From Kiritimatiellia bacterium (GTDB taxonomy: Bacteria; Verrucomicrobiota; Kiritimatiellia; RFP12; UBA3636): a stretch of 36,441 nt of DNA. The notes below the pieces were generated by a model. That model searched no databases and had not been told where the DNA came from. It saw nothing but the letters and a program-made list of their open reading frames with translations. Position numbers and translations under genes: made by a program. Of this stretch, positions 16,073 to 25,761 are shown piece by piece. The stretch spans positions 1-36,441 of the forward strand of contig JAFUOX010000075.1 of the NCBI GenBank assembly GCA_017481725.1. The letters are read 5' to 3'. The stretch's first letter is position 1, and each line of letters starts with the position of its first letter.

Positions 16073-18364
16073 CTATTTTGCACTTTTTGATATTTTTTTC
16101 TTAACAGCTTTTACAGTATTAAATACTTGCTTAATTTCCGTTGTTCTAGGATTCTCTCGAGTACCTGCGTAATAAATTCGCAATGTTATTGGCATTGGCT
16201 TTGGTTCCTTGAAGCTTTGCATTTGTGCATCTGTTAAAATAGTATAACTAGGCTCAGATATTCCTTTTATTTCTATCACATCTACACCCTGTACTTTCTT
16301 GTTCCAATAATCAGCATCACCAGCCTTTAAGCGTTCTGCCTCTGAAGCAAATTCTCGTGGAACCTCCTTCAAATATAGTTCAATTAATTTTTGCATAGCA
16401 ACTGCATCACCAAGTTCAGCAGCACGCTCATACCAGTGGTAAGCTGCTTCATTAGACTGATTGGCTTCTCCCTTGAGGAACATTGTTCCAAGGTTTACCA
16501 TTGCATCTGCACGAAGTACAAAATGAACACGTGTATTATTAGCTATTTTGCGATACCAATTTACTGCTTTGGAATAATCCTTTTGAATATATTTCCCTTT
16601 ATAATTTAGTTGAGCAAGCATCAACTGAGAAGGGATATGATCGGCAGAAGCAAAGCGTTCAATCGAATTAAAGAGAACAGGAAATTCTTTTTCCTTTGGC
16701 ATACCCCGTCCTTCTGAAATGAAGTATAGGATACGATTCATAGCATTAACGGAGCTAGCATTAAAGCCATTCTCTGCTCTAATTGCAAGGCGCCAATAAT
16801 TCATAGCTCTGACATCATTTTCTACTCTATCACCTGTTGTTTTTTGAGCATACAAATCACCAAGTATTAGACTGGCCTTAGCTATATCTTTATTTGCCAA
16901 TTTATCAAGAATTGTTTCTGCTTCAATACGCTGTGGCTCATAGCCAATTCCGGTGAACATTAAACATGCACGCCAAAACTCAATTTCAACATCAAATTTA
17001 CATTGCTCATCATAATAGCTTATATTTTTTTGGACAAGAGCAGTAGCTTCTTCACGATCTTGCTTAACGCCATCCAATCCGAACCAAAGCATAATTGCAT
17101 AACGAGCGGCAGCAAGAGGATTAGTTGCCTTATGAGTAATCAATTGTTCAACGGAATAATACTCCACGAACTGAGGAAGCTTAGCTGCACCCTCTGCTAA
17201 TTCTTCTTCACCAATAATTGAAATAGCAGAATACTCGTCTCCTTCATTCATTGTTCTGTTGATTAGAGAATCCTGTTCATGCTGGTACAAGAAATATGCA
17301 ATAGCACCGCAACAAGCAACAATAAAAAGCATAAGAAGCACAAACTTTGAGTTGCGCATCATTTGCTGATTTAGAGTATCATGCTTTTGGCGAGAATGGC
17401 GGCGCTGTTTACTAAATGCACTCTTGTGCTTATGCTTATGGATATGAACCTTTTTTGCATTATTTGAAACTGCTACATCTGTTTGTTGATCTTCTGATGA
17501 TGAAGACTCATCACTATTCTCATTATTTGAAGCAGCCCTTTGAATAAAATCCTCTACAGTGCAGCGTGGATAATACTTAATTCCATTTTTTGAAAATATT
17601 TCTAGGACATCAAGATAAAGCTGGCAGGCAGCATCATATCCATCTAAATTCTTTGCTTTTTCTGCGATATCCAAAAGTGCTGGCTTTGCATTTACCCAAC
17701 TACGGGAATTCTCAGTTGCCGCATTAACGACCTTTTCAATTAAACGGCCAGCTTCAACAACATCAGCCTTTATAGCCTCTGATGGAATTACATTATCTGG
17801 CCACATAATTGTAGGAATGCGAATAACAACACCAACAGGATTAGATTGCTTATCTAATGATGGGTTTGAAAAAGAGCTTCCAACATACATATCGTATGCA
17901 TGAAGATTAGAAACCGTTTCTAATACATCATACAAAACTAGAGCACAATCATCCCCTGCCAAGCCCCCAGTTGTCTGGCTCTCAGCAATCAATGAATCTA
18001 AATCAAAAACAAGTTTATAATGCTTTTCTTGATTATCTTTGCAATTTATATCAGTAAATAGATGAACCTGCTTTAGGCCAGTTTGTCTTTCTGTACGGAG
18101 CCAACGAAAGCCATCAGTTTCTCCCGCAGCAAAGCTTTTAGTAATACATGGGCTTTGGAGTTTTCTAAGCTTTTTAATATACTCATTTAACGCCTCAACC
18201 GTGATTGAACTATCTGATGGGAGAATATGAAGTGCATATTTGCGGTTTGTGGACCCAAAAATCACAGAATACACATCACCAAAGGCACTTTTCCCTATGT
18301 ATTCTATAATTTTGTGTTGTCCTACTTTTTGTCCATGAATAAGCTGCATATTATTTAGCTCCAT
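16073..18364 (-). CDS. Membrane pseudokinase with Sel1/TPR-like repeats
   Basis: A 763-residue protein with three parts. Residues 15-265 follow the Ser/Thr kinase fold: the glycine-rich loop reads IGKSAFGDVYSV, but the strand-3 lysine is replaced (YALHIL, His46), the HRD loop is lost (LHAYDMYVGSSFSNPS near 154-169) and no DFG is found (VVIRIPTIM near 179-187). A His/Lys/Arg-rich linker (307-328) precedes one membrane helix (341-360). The outer part has Sel1/TPR-like repeats, clearest at YSKAVNWYRKIANN and NEAAYHWYERAAELGDAVA. A catalytic kinase is unlikely; a scaffold or receptor role is an inference. It starts 12 bases after secA. An ATG five codons in (18349), with GGAG upstream, is an alternative start. 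Confidence 0.75.
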   Translation of the reverse strand: MELNNMQLIHGQKVGQHKIIEYIGKSAFGDVYSVIFGSTNRKYALHILPSDSSITVEALNEYIKKLRKLQSPCITKSFAAGETDGFRWLRTERQTGLKQVHLFTDINCKDNQEKHYKLVFDLDSLIAESQTTGGLAGDDCALVLYDVLETVSNLHAYDMYVGSSFSNPSLDKQSNPVGVVIRIPTIMWPDNVIPSEAIKADVVEAGRLIEKVVNAATENSRSWVNAKPALLDIAEKAKNLDGYDAACQLYLDVLEIFSKNGIKYYPRCTVEDFIQRAASNNENSDESSSSEDQQTDVAVSNNAKKVHIHKHKHKSAFSKQRRHSRQKHDTLNQQMMRNSKFVLLMLFIVACCGAIAYFLYQHEQDSLINRTMNEGDEYSAISIIGEEELAEGAAKLPQFVEYYSVEQLITHKATNPLAAARYAIMLWFGLDGVKQDREEATALVQKNISYYDEQCKFDVEIEFWRACLMFTGIGYEPQRIEAETILDKLANKDIAKASLILGDLYAQKTTGDRVENDVRAMNYWRLAIRAENGFNASSVNAMNRILYFISEGRGMPKEKEFPVLFNSIERFASADHIPSQLMLAQLNYKGKYIQKDYSKAVNWYRKIANNTRVHFVLRADAMVNLGTMFLKGEANQSNEAAYHWYERAAELGDAVAMQKLIELYLKEVPREFASEAERLKAGDADYWNKKVQGVDVIEIKGISEPSYTILTDAQMQSFKEPKPMPITLRIYYAGTRENPRTTEIKQVFNTVKAVKKKISKSAK

Positions 18365-18376
18365 TTTTCAACAAAA

Positions 18377-21300
18377 TTATGAATTTGCTCCGCAGCATTT
18401 TTTATATTTTTTACCACTACCACATGGGCAAGGTTCATTACGACCTACAGAAGGAGCAGCCTTCCTTGGTGCTCCATTGCTTGCCGCTTCTCGGGCTGCT
18501 TGAGCTTTTTCTGCTACAGCCATAGCTCTATCAAAAGCATCTGAATTATTTGCAGACGATGTGTTGGCTGCTAATCTTTTAGATTGCTCTGCTCTAGCGG
18601 CATGCTCATTAGCACCTGCTACAGCTGCTGTTGCTTGAGCAAGAATAGAAGATTGATTCTCTGGATTATTAGTTTTAACACGGCGAGAATTTGCTAGTTG
18701 AGTCATAAAACCTTGCATAGCAGCAAGAGAAGTTGATGAGTGGAATGCTGCTGTGCAAACATTAAGCTTAATGCGTTCCATCAAATCATAAAACATAATA
18801 GAAGCTTCTCGTTTATATTCAACAAGTGGGTCACGCTGAGCATATGAACGTAGGCGAACATCTCCACGCAAATCATCCATAGAGCGCAAATATGTCTGCC
18901 ATTCTGTATCTACGCTACGTAGCATTACATAACGCTCTAAGTCAGTTAAACGTTCTGGACTTTCCATAGAGCATTTAAGCTGATAAGCTTCCTCTACTAA
19001 ATTCATGATAAACTTAGAAGCCTCTTCTGCCTTACCCTTGAAAGGAGCTAAATCAGCCTCCACTAGAGGAATTGGGAATATGCTATTTGCCCATTCAACT
19101 AATTCTACAAGGCGAGAATCCTTCTCTGAAATAATAAATTTTTCGCATTGAGTTAAAATGATATCATTGAATATATCGAGAATTAATTCGTGAACATTCT
19201 CGCTAGCCAAAGCATCAGAGCGGAAGCCATAGATTACCTCACGTTGACGATTCATGACATCATCATACTCAAGTGTACGCTTACGTATTGAGAAGTTGCG
19301 CTGCTCAACCTTGCGTTGTGCAGTTTCAATAGAGCGATTAAGCAAACCAGCCTGAATTGGTTCGCCCTCTTTATAGCCCATACGAGCCATCATGCCAGCG
19401 ATACGATCTGAGCCAAACAAGCGCATTAGAGGGTCTTCAAGAGACACATAGAAACGAGATGAACCTGGGTCACCCTGACGTGCACAGCGACCACGTAGCT
19501 GGCGGTCAATGCGGCGAGACTCATGTCTTTCAGAACCAATTACTCTTAGACCGCAAGGACGCTCCTCCAAAAGCTCACGAAGTGTTTTTGAATAGCCTTG
19601 AGGTTTATCTTCTAGGCTTGTTTGAGATTGAATTAACTCGCGTGGAGTCCATACAACACCCTCGCCCAATTTAATATCAGTACCACGACCAGCCATATTT
19701 GTTGCAATTGTTACAGCACCTGGTTGACCAGCCAATGCAACAATTTCAGCCTCACGTGCATGGTTCTTTGCATTTAGCACATTATGAGGAATACCAGCTT
19801 GCTTAAACAAACGAGAAAGAATTTCTGATGTTTCAACAGCAACAGTACCAAGTAGGACAGGTTGACCATTTCTATGGCATTCCTTTACCTCCTCAATGAT
19901 AGCATTAAATTTTTCACGTTGAGTGCGGTACATTAAATCATTGCTATCTACACGACGAATTGGGCGATTTGTAGGAATTACGACAACATCAAGGTGGTAA
20001 ATCTCATTAAATTCAGAAGCTTCTGTTTCTGCAGTACCTGTCATACCTGCAAGCTTCTTGTACATACGGAAGTAGTTCTGAATTGTAATGGTTGCAAGAG
20101 TCTGAGTTTCTCTCTCAATTTTGACTCCTTCCTTTGCCTCAACCGCTTGATGTAGGCCATCAGACCAACGGCGACCTGGTAGAATACGACCAGTAAACTC
20201 ATCAACGATAAGAACCTTGTTGTCCATCACAACATAATCAGTATCCTTCTCATACAAGCAATATGCTTTTAGAAGCTGGTCAATAGTGTGGATACGCTCA
20301 CTACGCTCTGCAAAATCTGCTTGTGCTATCTGACGTTTCTTTTGGCGCTCTTCATTTGATAAGCCTTCTGCATCAATAGCTGACATAATAGCTACAATAT
20401 CTGGCAACACAAACATTTCGTGATCTGCTGGATTAAGCTCAGAGCAACCATTGTCTGTAAGAATTGCTTCACGTGTGCGCTCATCGATTGTGAAGAAAAG
20501 CTCTTCCTTGAATTTTCGAGCATTTTCTTTATGCATCTCAGTAAGCATCATATTCTCAACATCTTCATGAAGCTTACGGATTGATGGGGTTTCCAGCATT
20601 TGAAGCAAGCGAGGATGCTTTGGCATAGCATGGTAAATCTGATACATATACTTTAAGGAAGCATCACGATTCTCTTCTTTAATTGCTGCATCAACCTTTG
20701 TAAATAGCTGCTCAACAAGCTGAAGCTGTCTACGATATAAACGCTCAACCTTCGGCTGAAGCAAGGAGTATTGCTGATTAGTTTGAGGAGCAGGGCCAGA
20801 AATAATCAAAGGAGTACGAGCTTCATCTATAAGAATTGAATCAACTTCATCGATAATAGCAAAGCTATACCCACGTTGTACCTGTTCTGCAACAGAGGTA
20901 GCCATACCATTATCACGCAAATAGTCAAAACCGAACTCAGAATTTGTTCCATATGTTACATCGCAAGCATATTGCTCACGGCGTTGCATTGGATTCATTG
21001 TATTTTGAATACATCCAACAGTCAAGCCAAGCCAAATAAATATTTGGCCAACCCACTGAGAGTCACGCAATGCCAAATAATCATTAACTGTTACTAGGTG
21101 AACATTATTTCCTGTTAGTGCATTAAGGTATAGAGGAAGAGTTGCTACAAGTGTTTTACCTTCACCAGTCTGCATTTCTGCAATCTTGCCTTGATGAAGA
21201 ACAATACCACCCATTAGCTGGACATCAAATGGGACCATTTCCCATTTAAGTGTATGACCACAAACTTGGTATTCATTACCGCACATTCTGCGGCAAGCAT

Positions 21301-21511
21301 TCTTAACAACGGCAAATGCCTCACACATGATATCATCAAGTGTTTCTCCATTCTTAAGGCGCTCCTTAAATTCTGGAGTCTTTGCACGTAGCTCATCATC
21401 TGACAATGACTTAAATTGCTCATCAAAACGATTAATAAGTTCTACATATGGGCGTAGCTTCTTAACGTCGCGAGCTCTCTTTGTTCCAAAAATCTTTGTA
21501 AATAAATTCAT
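18377..21511 (-). CDS. secA: Protein translocase ATPase SecA
   Basis: Motor of the Sec pathway, driving export through SecYEG. Walker A is MQTGEGKT (113-120), the DEAD motif reads DEVD (221-224) within IIDEVDSILIDEARTPLIISG, followed by the nucleotide-binding-domain 2 motifs TNMAGRGTDIKL and RGRCARQGDPGSS. The C-terminus is the zinc-binding SEC-C motif GRNEPCPCGSGKKYKKCCG. At 1044 aa it is longer than the about 900 of E. coli; the extra lies mainly after residue 240 (a charged helical insert to about 345) and in an Ala-rich linker before the zinc motif, as in several non-proteobacterial phyla. GAGGA is seven bases before the ATG. It is the first gene of its row. Confidence 0.98.
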   Translation of the reverse strand: MNLFTKIFGTKRARDVKKLRPYVELINRFDEQFKSLSDDELRAKTPEFKERLKNGETLDDIMCEAFAVVKNACRRMCGNEYQVCGHTLKWEMVPFDVQLMGGIVLHQGKIAEMQTGEGKTLVATLPLYLNALTGNNVHLVTVNDYLALRDSQWVGQIFIWLGLTVGCIQNTMNPMQRREQYACDVTYGTNSEFGFDYLRDNGMATSVAEQVQRGYSFAIIDEVDSILIDEARTPLIISGPAPQTNQQYSLLQPKVERLYRRQLQLVEQLFTKVDAAIKEENRDASLKYMYQIYHAMPKHPRLLQMLETPSIRKLHEDVENMMLTEMHKENARKFKEELFFTIDERTREAILTDNGCSELNPADHEMFVLPDIVAIMSAIDAEGLSNEERQKKRQIAQADFAERSERIHTIDQLLKAYCLYEKDTDYVVMDNKVLIVDEFTGRILPGRRWSDGLHQAVEAKEGVKIERETQTLATITIQNYFRMYKKLAGMTGTAETEASEFNEIYHLDVVVIPTNRPIRRVDSNDLMYRTQREKFNAIIEEVKECHRNGQPVLLGTVAVETSEILSRLFKQAGIPHNVLNAKNHAREAEIVALAGQPGAVTIATNMAGRGTDIKLGEGVVWTPRELIQSQTSLEDKPQGYSKTLRELLEERPCGLRVIGSERHESRRIDRQLRGRCARQGDPGSSRFYVSLEDPLMRLFGSDRIAGMMARMGYKEGEPIQAGLLNRSIETAQRKVEQRNFSIRKRTLEYDDVMNRQREVIYGFRSDALASENVHELILDIFNDIILTQCEKFIISEKDSRLVELVEWANSIFPIPLVEADLAPFKGKAEEASKFIMNLVEEAYQLKCSMESPERLTDLERYVMLRSVDTEWQTYLRSMDDLRGDVRLRSYAQRDPLVEYKREASIMFYDLMERIKLNVCTAAFHSSTSLAAMQGFMTQLANSRRVKTNNPENQSSILAQATAAVAGANEHAARAEQSKRLAANTSSANNSDAFDRAMAVAEKAQAAREAASNGAPRKAAPSVGRNEPCPCGSGKKYKKCCGANS

Positions 21512-21539
21512 TTTTATTCCTCAAAATCACGCACAAAAT

Positions 21540-21549
21540 TGGTGCACCA
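21540..21549. promoter_or_regulatory. Palindrome TGGTGCACCA in the secA leader
   Basis: A perfect 10-bp palindrome 29-38 bases upstream of the secA start codon, downstream of the proposed promoter. The same half-site, GGTGCA, forms the hairpin at 21669-21692. It could bind a regulator or be chance. Confidence 0.35.
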
Positions 21550-21588
21550 CAAATTCACAAAATCTTTCATTATGAATTAAACATATTG

Positions 21589-21617
21589 ATAATAGCAAAA
21601 TGGTAAAATAAAAGCAA
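21589..21617 (-). promoter_or_regulatory. Likely secA promoter
   Basis: On the minus strand TTGCTT and TATTAT are separated by 17 bases, a fair sigma70-type match. Transcription would begin near 21582, leaving a leader of about 70 bases that includes the TGGTGCACCA palindrome. Confidence 0.4.
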
Positions 21618-21668
21618 TTATTTATGCAAAATTGTTGTTTAAAAACAAAATTTGTAATTTGCAAAAGT

Positions 21669-21692
21669 AAATGCACCTCTTTTGGTGCATTT
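21669..21692. repeat. Hairpin with 9-bp perfect stem upstream of secA
   Basis: AAATGCACC, loop TCTTTT, GGTGCATTT. It lies upstream of the proposed secA promoter. Neither strand has a clear T-run after it, so it is a weak terminator candidate at best. Its stem shares GGTGCA with the palindrome nearer to secA. Confidence 0.5.
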
Positions 21693-21841
21693 AGTCGCAA
21701 AACAGGTATTAAATTTGCATAACATAAAAAATAAAATCAAATATTTAGCCCCTAATCTTATGAATTGCTCTTGTGAGATTGGTTTATACCTTACATAAAA
21801 GCACACATTGGGAGAGGAATATTTTACCAAAAATAGGCAAT

Positions 21842-21884
21842 AGAAAGAAGAGCGTATGCTCATCACTATCGTAAGCACACGCTC
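21842..21884 (-). terminator. Intrinsic terminator of the phosphorylase gene
   Basis: On the minus strand GAGCGTGTGCT pairs with AGCATACGCTC (one mismatch, 13-base loop) and is followed by TTCTTTCT. It lies about 70 bases past the stop codon at 21957. Confidence 0.6.
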
Positions 21885-21895
21885 AACAAAATATA

Positions 21896-21931
21896 TGAGG
21901 CGTGCTCGTATTCAACAACTAGCTCGCCTCA
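21896..21931 (-). repeat. Hairpin TGAGGCG/CGCCTCA behind the phosphorylase gene
   Basis: A 7-bp stem with a 22-base loop lies between the stop codon and the terminator hairpin. It has no T-run of its own and may protect the 3' end or add to termination. Confidence 0.45.
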
Positions 21932-21956
21932 CATAAGTTATTCGGTATTAAATATT

Positions 21957-24425
21957 TTAGCCAACAACTACATCAACAACAACCTTTGTCTGCTTTTTAG
22001 CAGCCAGAATCTTTGTTCCAGAAATTGTTGCCTTACCCTCTATTATAGCAAGGGTTATTGCACCATCTGGTTTGTTGTTTGTGACACGAAGAACATACTC
22101 AACACCGCGATACTTACGAATAATTGTGGCCTTCTTTACATGCTTTGGAAGGCGTGGTTCAACTGTCAAACCATCATATTCAGCACGAATACCGCAAAGC
22201 CATTGAGATAGGAATACAAAATTCCATGCAGCAGTGCCAGTTAGCCAGCTATTCTTTGCTTCACCATGACGAGATGCAGCCTTACCAGCAATCATCTGAG
22301 CATATACATAAGGCTCAAGTCTATGAATCTCACTAATATCCTCAAGATATGAAGGAGCAATCTTCTTATAGTATTCCCAAGCTCTATCTGGGCGACCAGA
22401 AGCAACCTCACCAATCATAATCCATGGATTATTATGACAGAAAATTCCAGCATTCTCCTTGTAGCCTGGTGGATAAGAAGATACCTCACCCAGCTCTAGA
22501 TGATACTCTTTATAAGGAGGATCAAGAATTACAATACCATACTTTGTGTCAAGATGCTTCTTTACACTGTCAAGAGCCTTTATTGGCAAGCCCTGCTCTG
22601 CTCCAACCTGAGCCATTGCTCCAAAGCCTTGTGATTCAATAAATATTTTACCATCCTCACACTCCTTTGAACCAATCTTGTGCCCAGCATCATCATATGC
22701 ACGAATATACCATTCACCATCCCAGCCAGTCTTGCAAATCTGCTCTACCATTTTCTTGGCTTCCTTGATAGCAAACTGTGCTTCATCCTCATTACCCATT
22801 GCTCGTGACATTGCAATATAATCAGGTGCAACATAAACAAACATCTGAGCAATCATCACAGACTCAGCATTTTTTCCATCCTTATTTGTGCAGGTCTGGA
22901 AGGAATCGTTAGGATTCTTTGAGAAGCAATTCAAATTTAAGCAATCATTCCAGTCTGCACGACCAATTAGTGGCAAGCCATGAGGACCGATATGGTCAAC
23001 TGTATAATGGAAGGAACGACGCAAATGCTCATAAAGTGTTGCCTTATTAGTTGGTGAGTTATCAAATGGAACCATTTCCTTAAGGAACTTAACATCACCA
23101 GTCTCGCGGATATAACCACCAACGCCAAGAATGAGCCACAATGGATCATCGTTGAAGTTTGAACCGATATCTGCATTACCACGCTTTGTTAATGGCTGGA
23201 ACTGATGATATGCAGAACCATCTTCAAATTGTGTTGCAGCAACATCATACAAGCGGGCACGAGCACGCTCTGGCATTTGATGTACGACACCTAGCATATC
23301 TTGCGATGTATCACGGAAGCCGATTCCACGACCAATGCCACTCTCAAAATAACTAGCTGAACGAGCAAAATTATAGGTTACCACGCATTGATATTGATTC
23401 CACATAGCCATGCGGTCAAGCTTTTCATCACCTGTTTTAATGGAGAAATTGGCAAGCTGATTATCCCAAAAAGCACGTAGCTCCTTCATTGCCTTATTAA
23501 CTTTTGGCATTGAAGAAAAACGCTTTTGCAAATCAAGTGCCTTTGCCTTATTAATTGCTTTTAGTGTTGGGTTTGTGCGAAGCAAGCCTTTTTCTGGTTT
23601 TGCTGCCCATTTTTCTTCCTCTTTATTCTCAATATAACCAAGAATAAAGACAAAGCTTTTTGCTTCACCTGGAGCTAGATCTACCTTTATACTATGGGAT
23701 GCAATTGGAGACCAGCCATCAGCAACTGAATTTTGAGGCTTACCAGTCATAACAACCTTAGGTTGATCTACGCCATTATTTAGACCAAGGAAGGTCTCAC
23801 GATCTGTGTCAAAACCATTAATTGGTGTATTTACAGAGAAGAAAGCAAAATGATCTCTTCTTTCACGATACTCAGTGCGATGATAAATAGTGCTACCAAG
23901 AATTTCAACCTCACCAGTGGAGAAATTGCGCTGAAAATTTGTCGTATCATCCTGTGCATTCCATAAGCACCACTCTACAAAGCTAGAAAGTGTTAGCTTC
24001 TTTTGCTTCTTACTTGTATTCTTTAAAGTTAGAGCAATAACCTCTGCATTTTCTCCATTAGGCACAAAATCAATCACCTCAGCAGTAACAGAATTTTTGC
24101 TAGAAATAATTTTTGTATAACCAAAGCCATGATGGCACTCATAGGAATCAAGAGGTGTACGCATTGGTTTCCAACCAGGATTCCAGACCGTTGAACCATC
24201 CTTAATATAGAAAAAGCGGCCATTATTATCTAGAGGAATATCGTTATAACGATAACGGGTAAGACGACGAAGACGTGCATCTTTGTAGAAAGCATAACCA
24301 CCTGATGTATTAGAGGTAATAGCAAAGAAATCCTCATGTCCAAGATAGTTAATCCAAGGGTAAGGGGTTTCTGGAGTTGTTATAACGTACTCACGAGCAC
24401 GGTCATCAAAATATCCAAAGCGCAT
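21957..24425 (-). CDS. GH94 cellobiose phosphorylase
   Basis: Phosphorolyses a beta-1,4-linked glucose disaccharide to glucose 1-phosphate and glucose in the cytoplasm. The 822 residues match the GH94 cellobiose phosphorylase layout: N-terminal beta-sandwich (to about 280), linker helices, (alpha/alpha)6 barrel and C-terminal beta region. Family blocks seen are [17 protein letters not shown] (363-379), [20 protein letters not shown] (402-421), [10 protein letters not shown] (425-434) and [10 protein letters not shown] (490-499); Asp491 is at the position of the family's catalytic acid (near 490). No signal peptide is present. Cellodextrin or another disaccharide cannot be excluded. AAAGGA is seven bases before the ATG. 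It has its own promoter and terminator, and no transporter is adjacent. Confidence 0.92.
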   Translation of the reverse strand: MRFGYFDDRAREYVITTPETPYPWINYLGHEDFFAITSNTSGGYAFYKDARLRRLTRYRYNDIPLDNNGRFFYIKDGSTVWNPGWKPMRTPLDSYECHHGFGYTKIISSKNSVTAEVIDFVPNGENAEVIALTLKNTSKKQKKLTLSSFVEWCLWNAQDDTTNFQRNFSTGEVEILGSTIYHRTEYRERRDHFAFFSVNTPINGFDTDRETFLGLNNGVDQPKVVMTGKPQNSVADGWSPIASHSIKVDLAPGEAKSFVFILGYIENKEEEKWAAKPEKGLLRTNPTLKAINKAKALDLQKRFSSMPKVNKAMKELRAFWDNQLANFSIKTGDEKLDRMAMWNQYQCVVTYNFARSASYFESGIGRGIGFRDTSQDMLGVVHQMPERARARLYDVAATQFEDGSAYHQFQPLTKRGNADIGSNFNDDPLWLILGVGGYIRETGDVKFLKEMVPFDNSPTNKATLYEHLRRSFHYTVDHIGPHGLPLIGRADWNDCLNLNCFSKNPNDSFQTCTNKDGKNAESVMIAQMFVYVAPDYIAMSRAMGNEDEAQFAIKEAKKMVEQICKTGWDGEWYIRAYDDAGHKIGSKECEDGKIFIESQGFGAMAQVGAEQGLPIKALDSVKKHLDTKYGIVILDPPYKEYHLELGEVSSYPPGYKENAGIFCHNNPWIMIGEVASGRPDRAWEYYKKIAPSYLEDISEIHRLEPYVYAQMIAGKAASRHGEAKNSWLTGTAAWNFVFLSQWLCGIRAEYDGLTVEPRLPKHVKKATIIRKYRGVEYVLRVTNNKPDGAITLAIIEGKATISGTKILAAKKQTKVVVDVVVG

Positions 24426-24486
24426 TATTTGATCCTTTCATTAGAAAAATTACGCATTGACAAAAAGTTTGCCTTAGTTACAAGCA

Positions 24487-24515
24487 ATTATACATTTATA
24501 ACTATTTACAAACAA
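24487..24515 (-). promoter_or_regulatory. Likely promoter of the phosphorylase gene
   Basis: On the minus strand TTGTTT and TATAAT are spaced by 17 bases; the -10 box is a perfect consensus. The leader would be about 55 bases. The remaining 160 bases toward murG (24516-24678) are AT-rich with no feature seen. Confidence 0.6.
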
Positions 24516-24678
24516 GTAAATAATAACAATTGGCTAAATAAAATTTAGTCAAAATTTTTCAAATTGATGGGATATGTATATGTCAGTTGGATATAAAGCT
24601 TATGTTAGAATAAGCACAAGATGCACAAGCTTGATTTACATAAACACCAATATCGGATTCTTGTATTATATAATAGCT

Positions 24679-25734
24679 TTATTTTGAAAGAATACTTGCA
24701 AGTACCCTATTTGAAGAGTCTGCTGCATTATGAGAAAATGCAGAGAAAGACATTTTCTCAAGCAGCTCACGATTATTATAATACACACGAATTGTTGTTG
24801 CTAATTCATTAGATGTTAAAGAATCTTGCAATAGCATTTTTGAGGCACCCCACTCTTCCATTGCTTGAGCATTATAACGCTGATGATCATTCGCCTCTCT
24901 AGGAAGTGGTATCATGATAGAAGGAATACCACAGGTACAAAGCTCGAAACACGACGCTGCTCCAGCCCTAGAAATACATAGGCTTGTGCGTGAATAAATT
25001 TCTGGCATTTTATCTGTAAAACCATAAACCTCTGCTGGGAAATTTTCTGGATACATTGCTTTAACATCAGCCTCATTAGCTTTACCAGCAATATGAATAA
25101 CATTAATATCCAAGCCTTCTGCAACAAGCTGCTTCATCGCATCCGCTGCCTTCTGATTTACTGCTTGAGAGCCTTGACTACCGCCCATTATAGTAATAGT
25201 AAATGCATTTTCAGGCTTTGTCCATTTAACGCCAACGATATTCTCACGAATTGGCATTCCGACAACCTCACACTTGCCCTTTTTAAAATATTTCATTGAA
25301 GCATCAAACGCAACAAACACCTTTGTTGCTAACCGAGATGCCAATTTATTTGCTGCACCAGGCAAAACATTTGATTCGTGTAAAAAGCGAGGAATTCTTA
25401 AAAAAAACGCTGCTGTAATTGGAGCAATGGAGGTATAAGAACCCATTGCTAGGATTGCCTTTGGACGAAACTTAAGCAGTTTTAAAAAAGCAATTGGTGT
25501 TGAATACAAGAACAAACGAGCATAGCGCCAAATTTTCTTTTTACCCTTAACACCTGTTGTTTTTGCTGGCACGACAATAATCTTGTCTTGCCAGCGATCT
25601 GGAGCACCTGCTTCTACACCTCTTCCTGAAAGAATAAGTCTTACATCATGGCCTTGCTTTTGCAATTCATCAGCAACAGCAATACCTGGGAACATATGCC
25701 CACCAGTTCCACCACATGTAACAGCTATACGCAT
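24679..25734 (-). CDS. murG: Peptidoglycan glycosyltransferase MurG
   Basis: Transfers GlcNAc from UDP-GlcNAc to lipid I at the inner face of the membrane, giving lipid II. The N-terminal glycine loop GGTGGH is at 8-13, then MGSYTSIAP and HESNVLPGAANK in the acceptor domain, and GGSQGSQAVN plus SRAGAASCFELCTCGIPSIMIPLP in the UDP-GlcNAc-binding domain. Length (351 aa) is typical. It is not in a cell-division/wall cluster but ends the row trpS-scpA-scpB-plsC-deacetylase, 27 bases behind the deacetylase gene. Confidence 0.96.
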   Translation of the reverse strand: MRIAVTCGGTGGHMFPGIAVADELQKQGHDVRLILSGRGVEAGAPDRWQDKIIVVPAKTTGVKGKKKIWRYARLFLYSTPIAFLKLLKFRPKAILAMGSYTSIAPITAAFFLRIPRFLHESNVLPGAANKLASRLATKVFVAFDASMKYFKKGKCEVVGMPIRENIVGVKWTKPENAFTITIMGGSQGSQAVNQKAADAMKQLVAEGLDINVIHIAGKANEADVKAMYPENFPAEVYGFTDKMPEIYSRTSLCISRAGAASCFELCTCGIPSIMIPLPREANDHQRYNAQAMEEWGASKMLLQDSLTSNELATTIRVYYNNRELLEKMSFSAFSHNAADSSNRVLASILSK

Positions 25735-25761
25735 AATTTGTAAATCCTATTTAGTAAAATA

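Larger units (their letters stand above)
21512..21956. other. Intergenic region between secA and the phosphorylase gene
   Basis: No gene is credible in these 445 bases. From left to right they hold the secA ribosome site, a 10-bp palindrome, a likely secA promoter, a 9-bp-stem hairpin, an AT-rich stretch, and two hairpins ending the phosphorylase transcript. A 79-codon minus-strand frame at 21639-21878 overlaps the hairpins and has no ribosome site. Confidence 0.6.

Noticed and set aside
19357-19674. Plus-strand frames within secA and other genes
   Set aside because: They lie wholly inside strongly conserved genes on the other strand and show no family features.
21639-21878. A 79-codon minus-strand frame upstream of secA, considered as a SecM-like secretion monitor
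   Set aside because: It overlaps the terminator and the hairpin, lies upstream of the probable secA promoter, has no ribosome site and no clear signal or arrest sequence.
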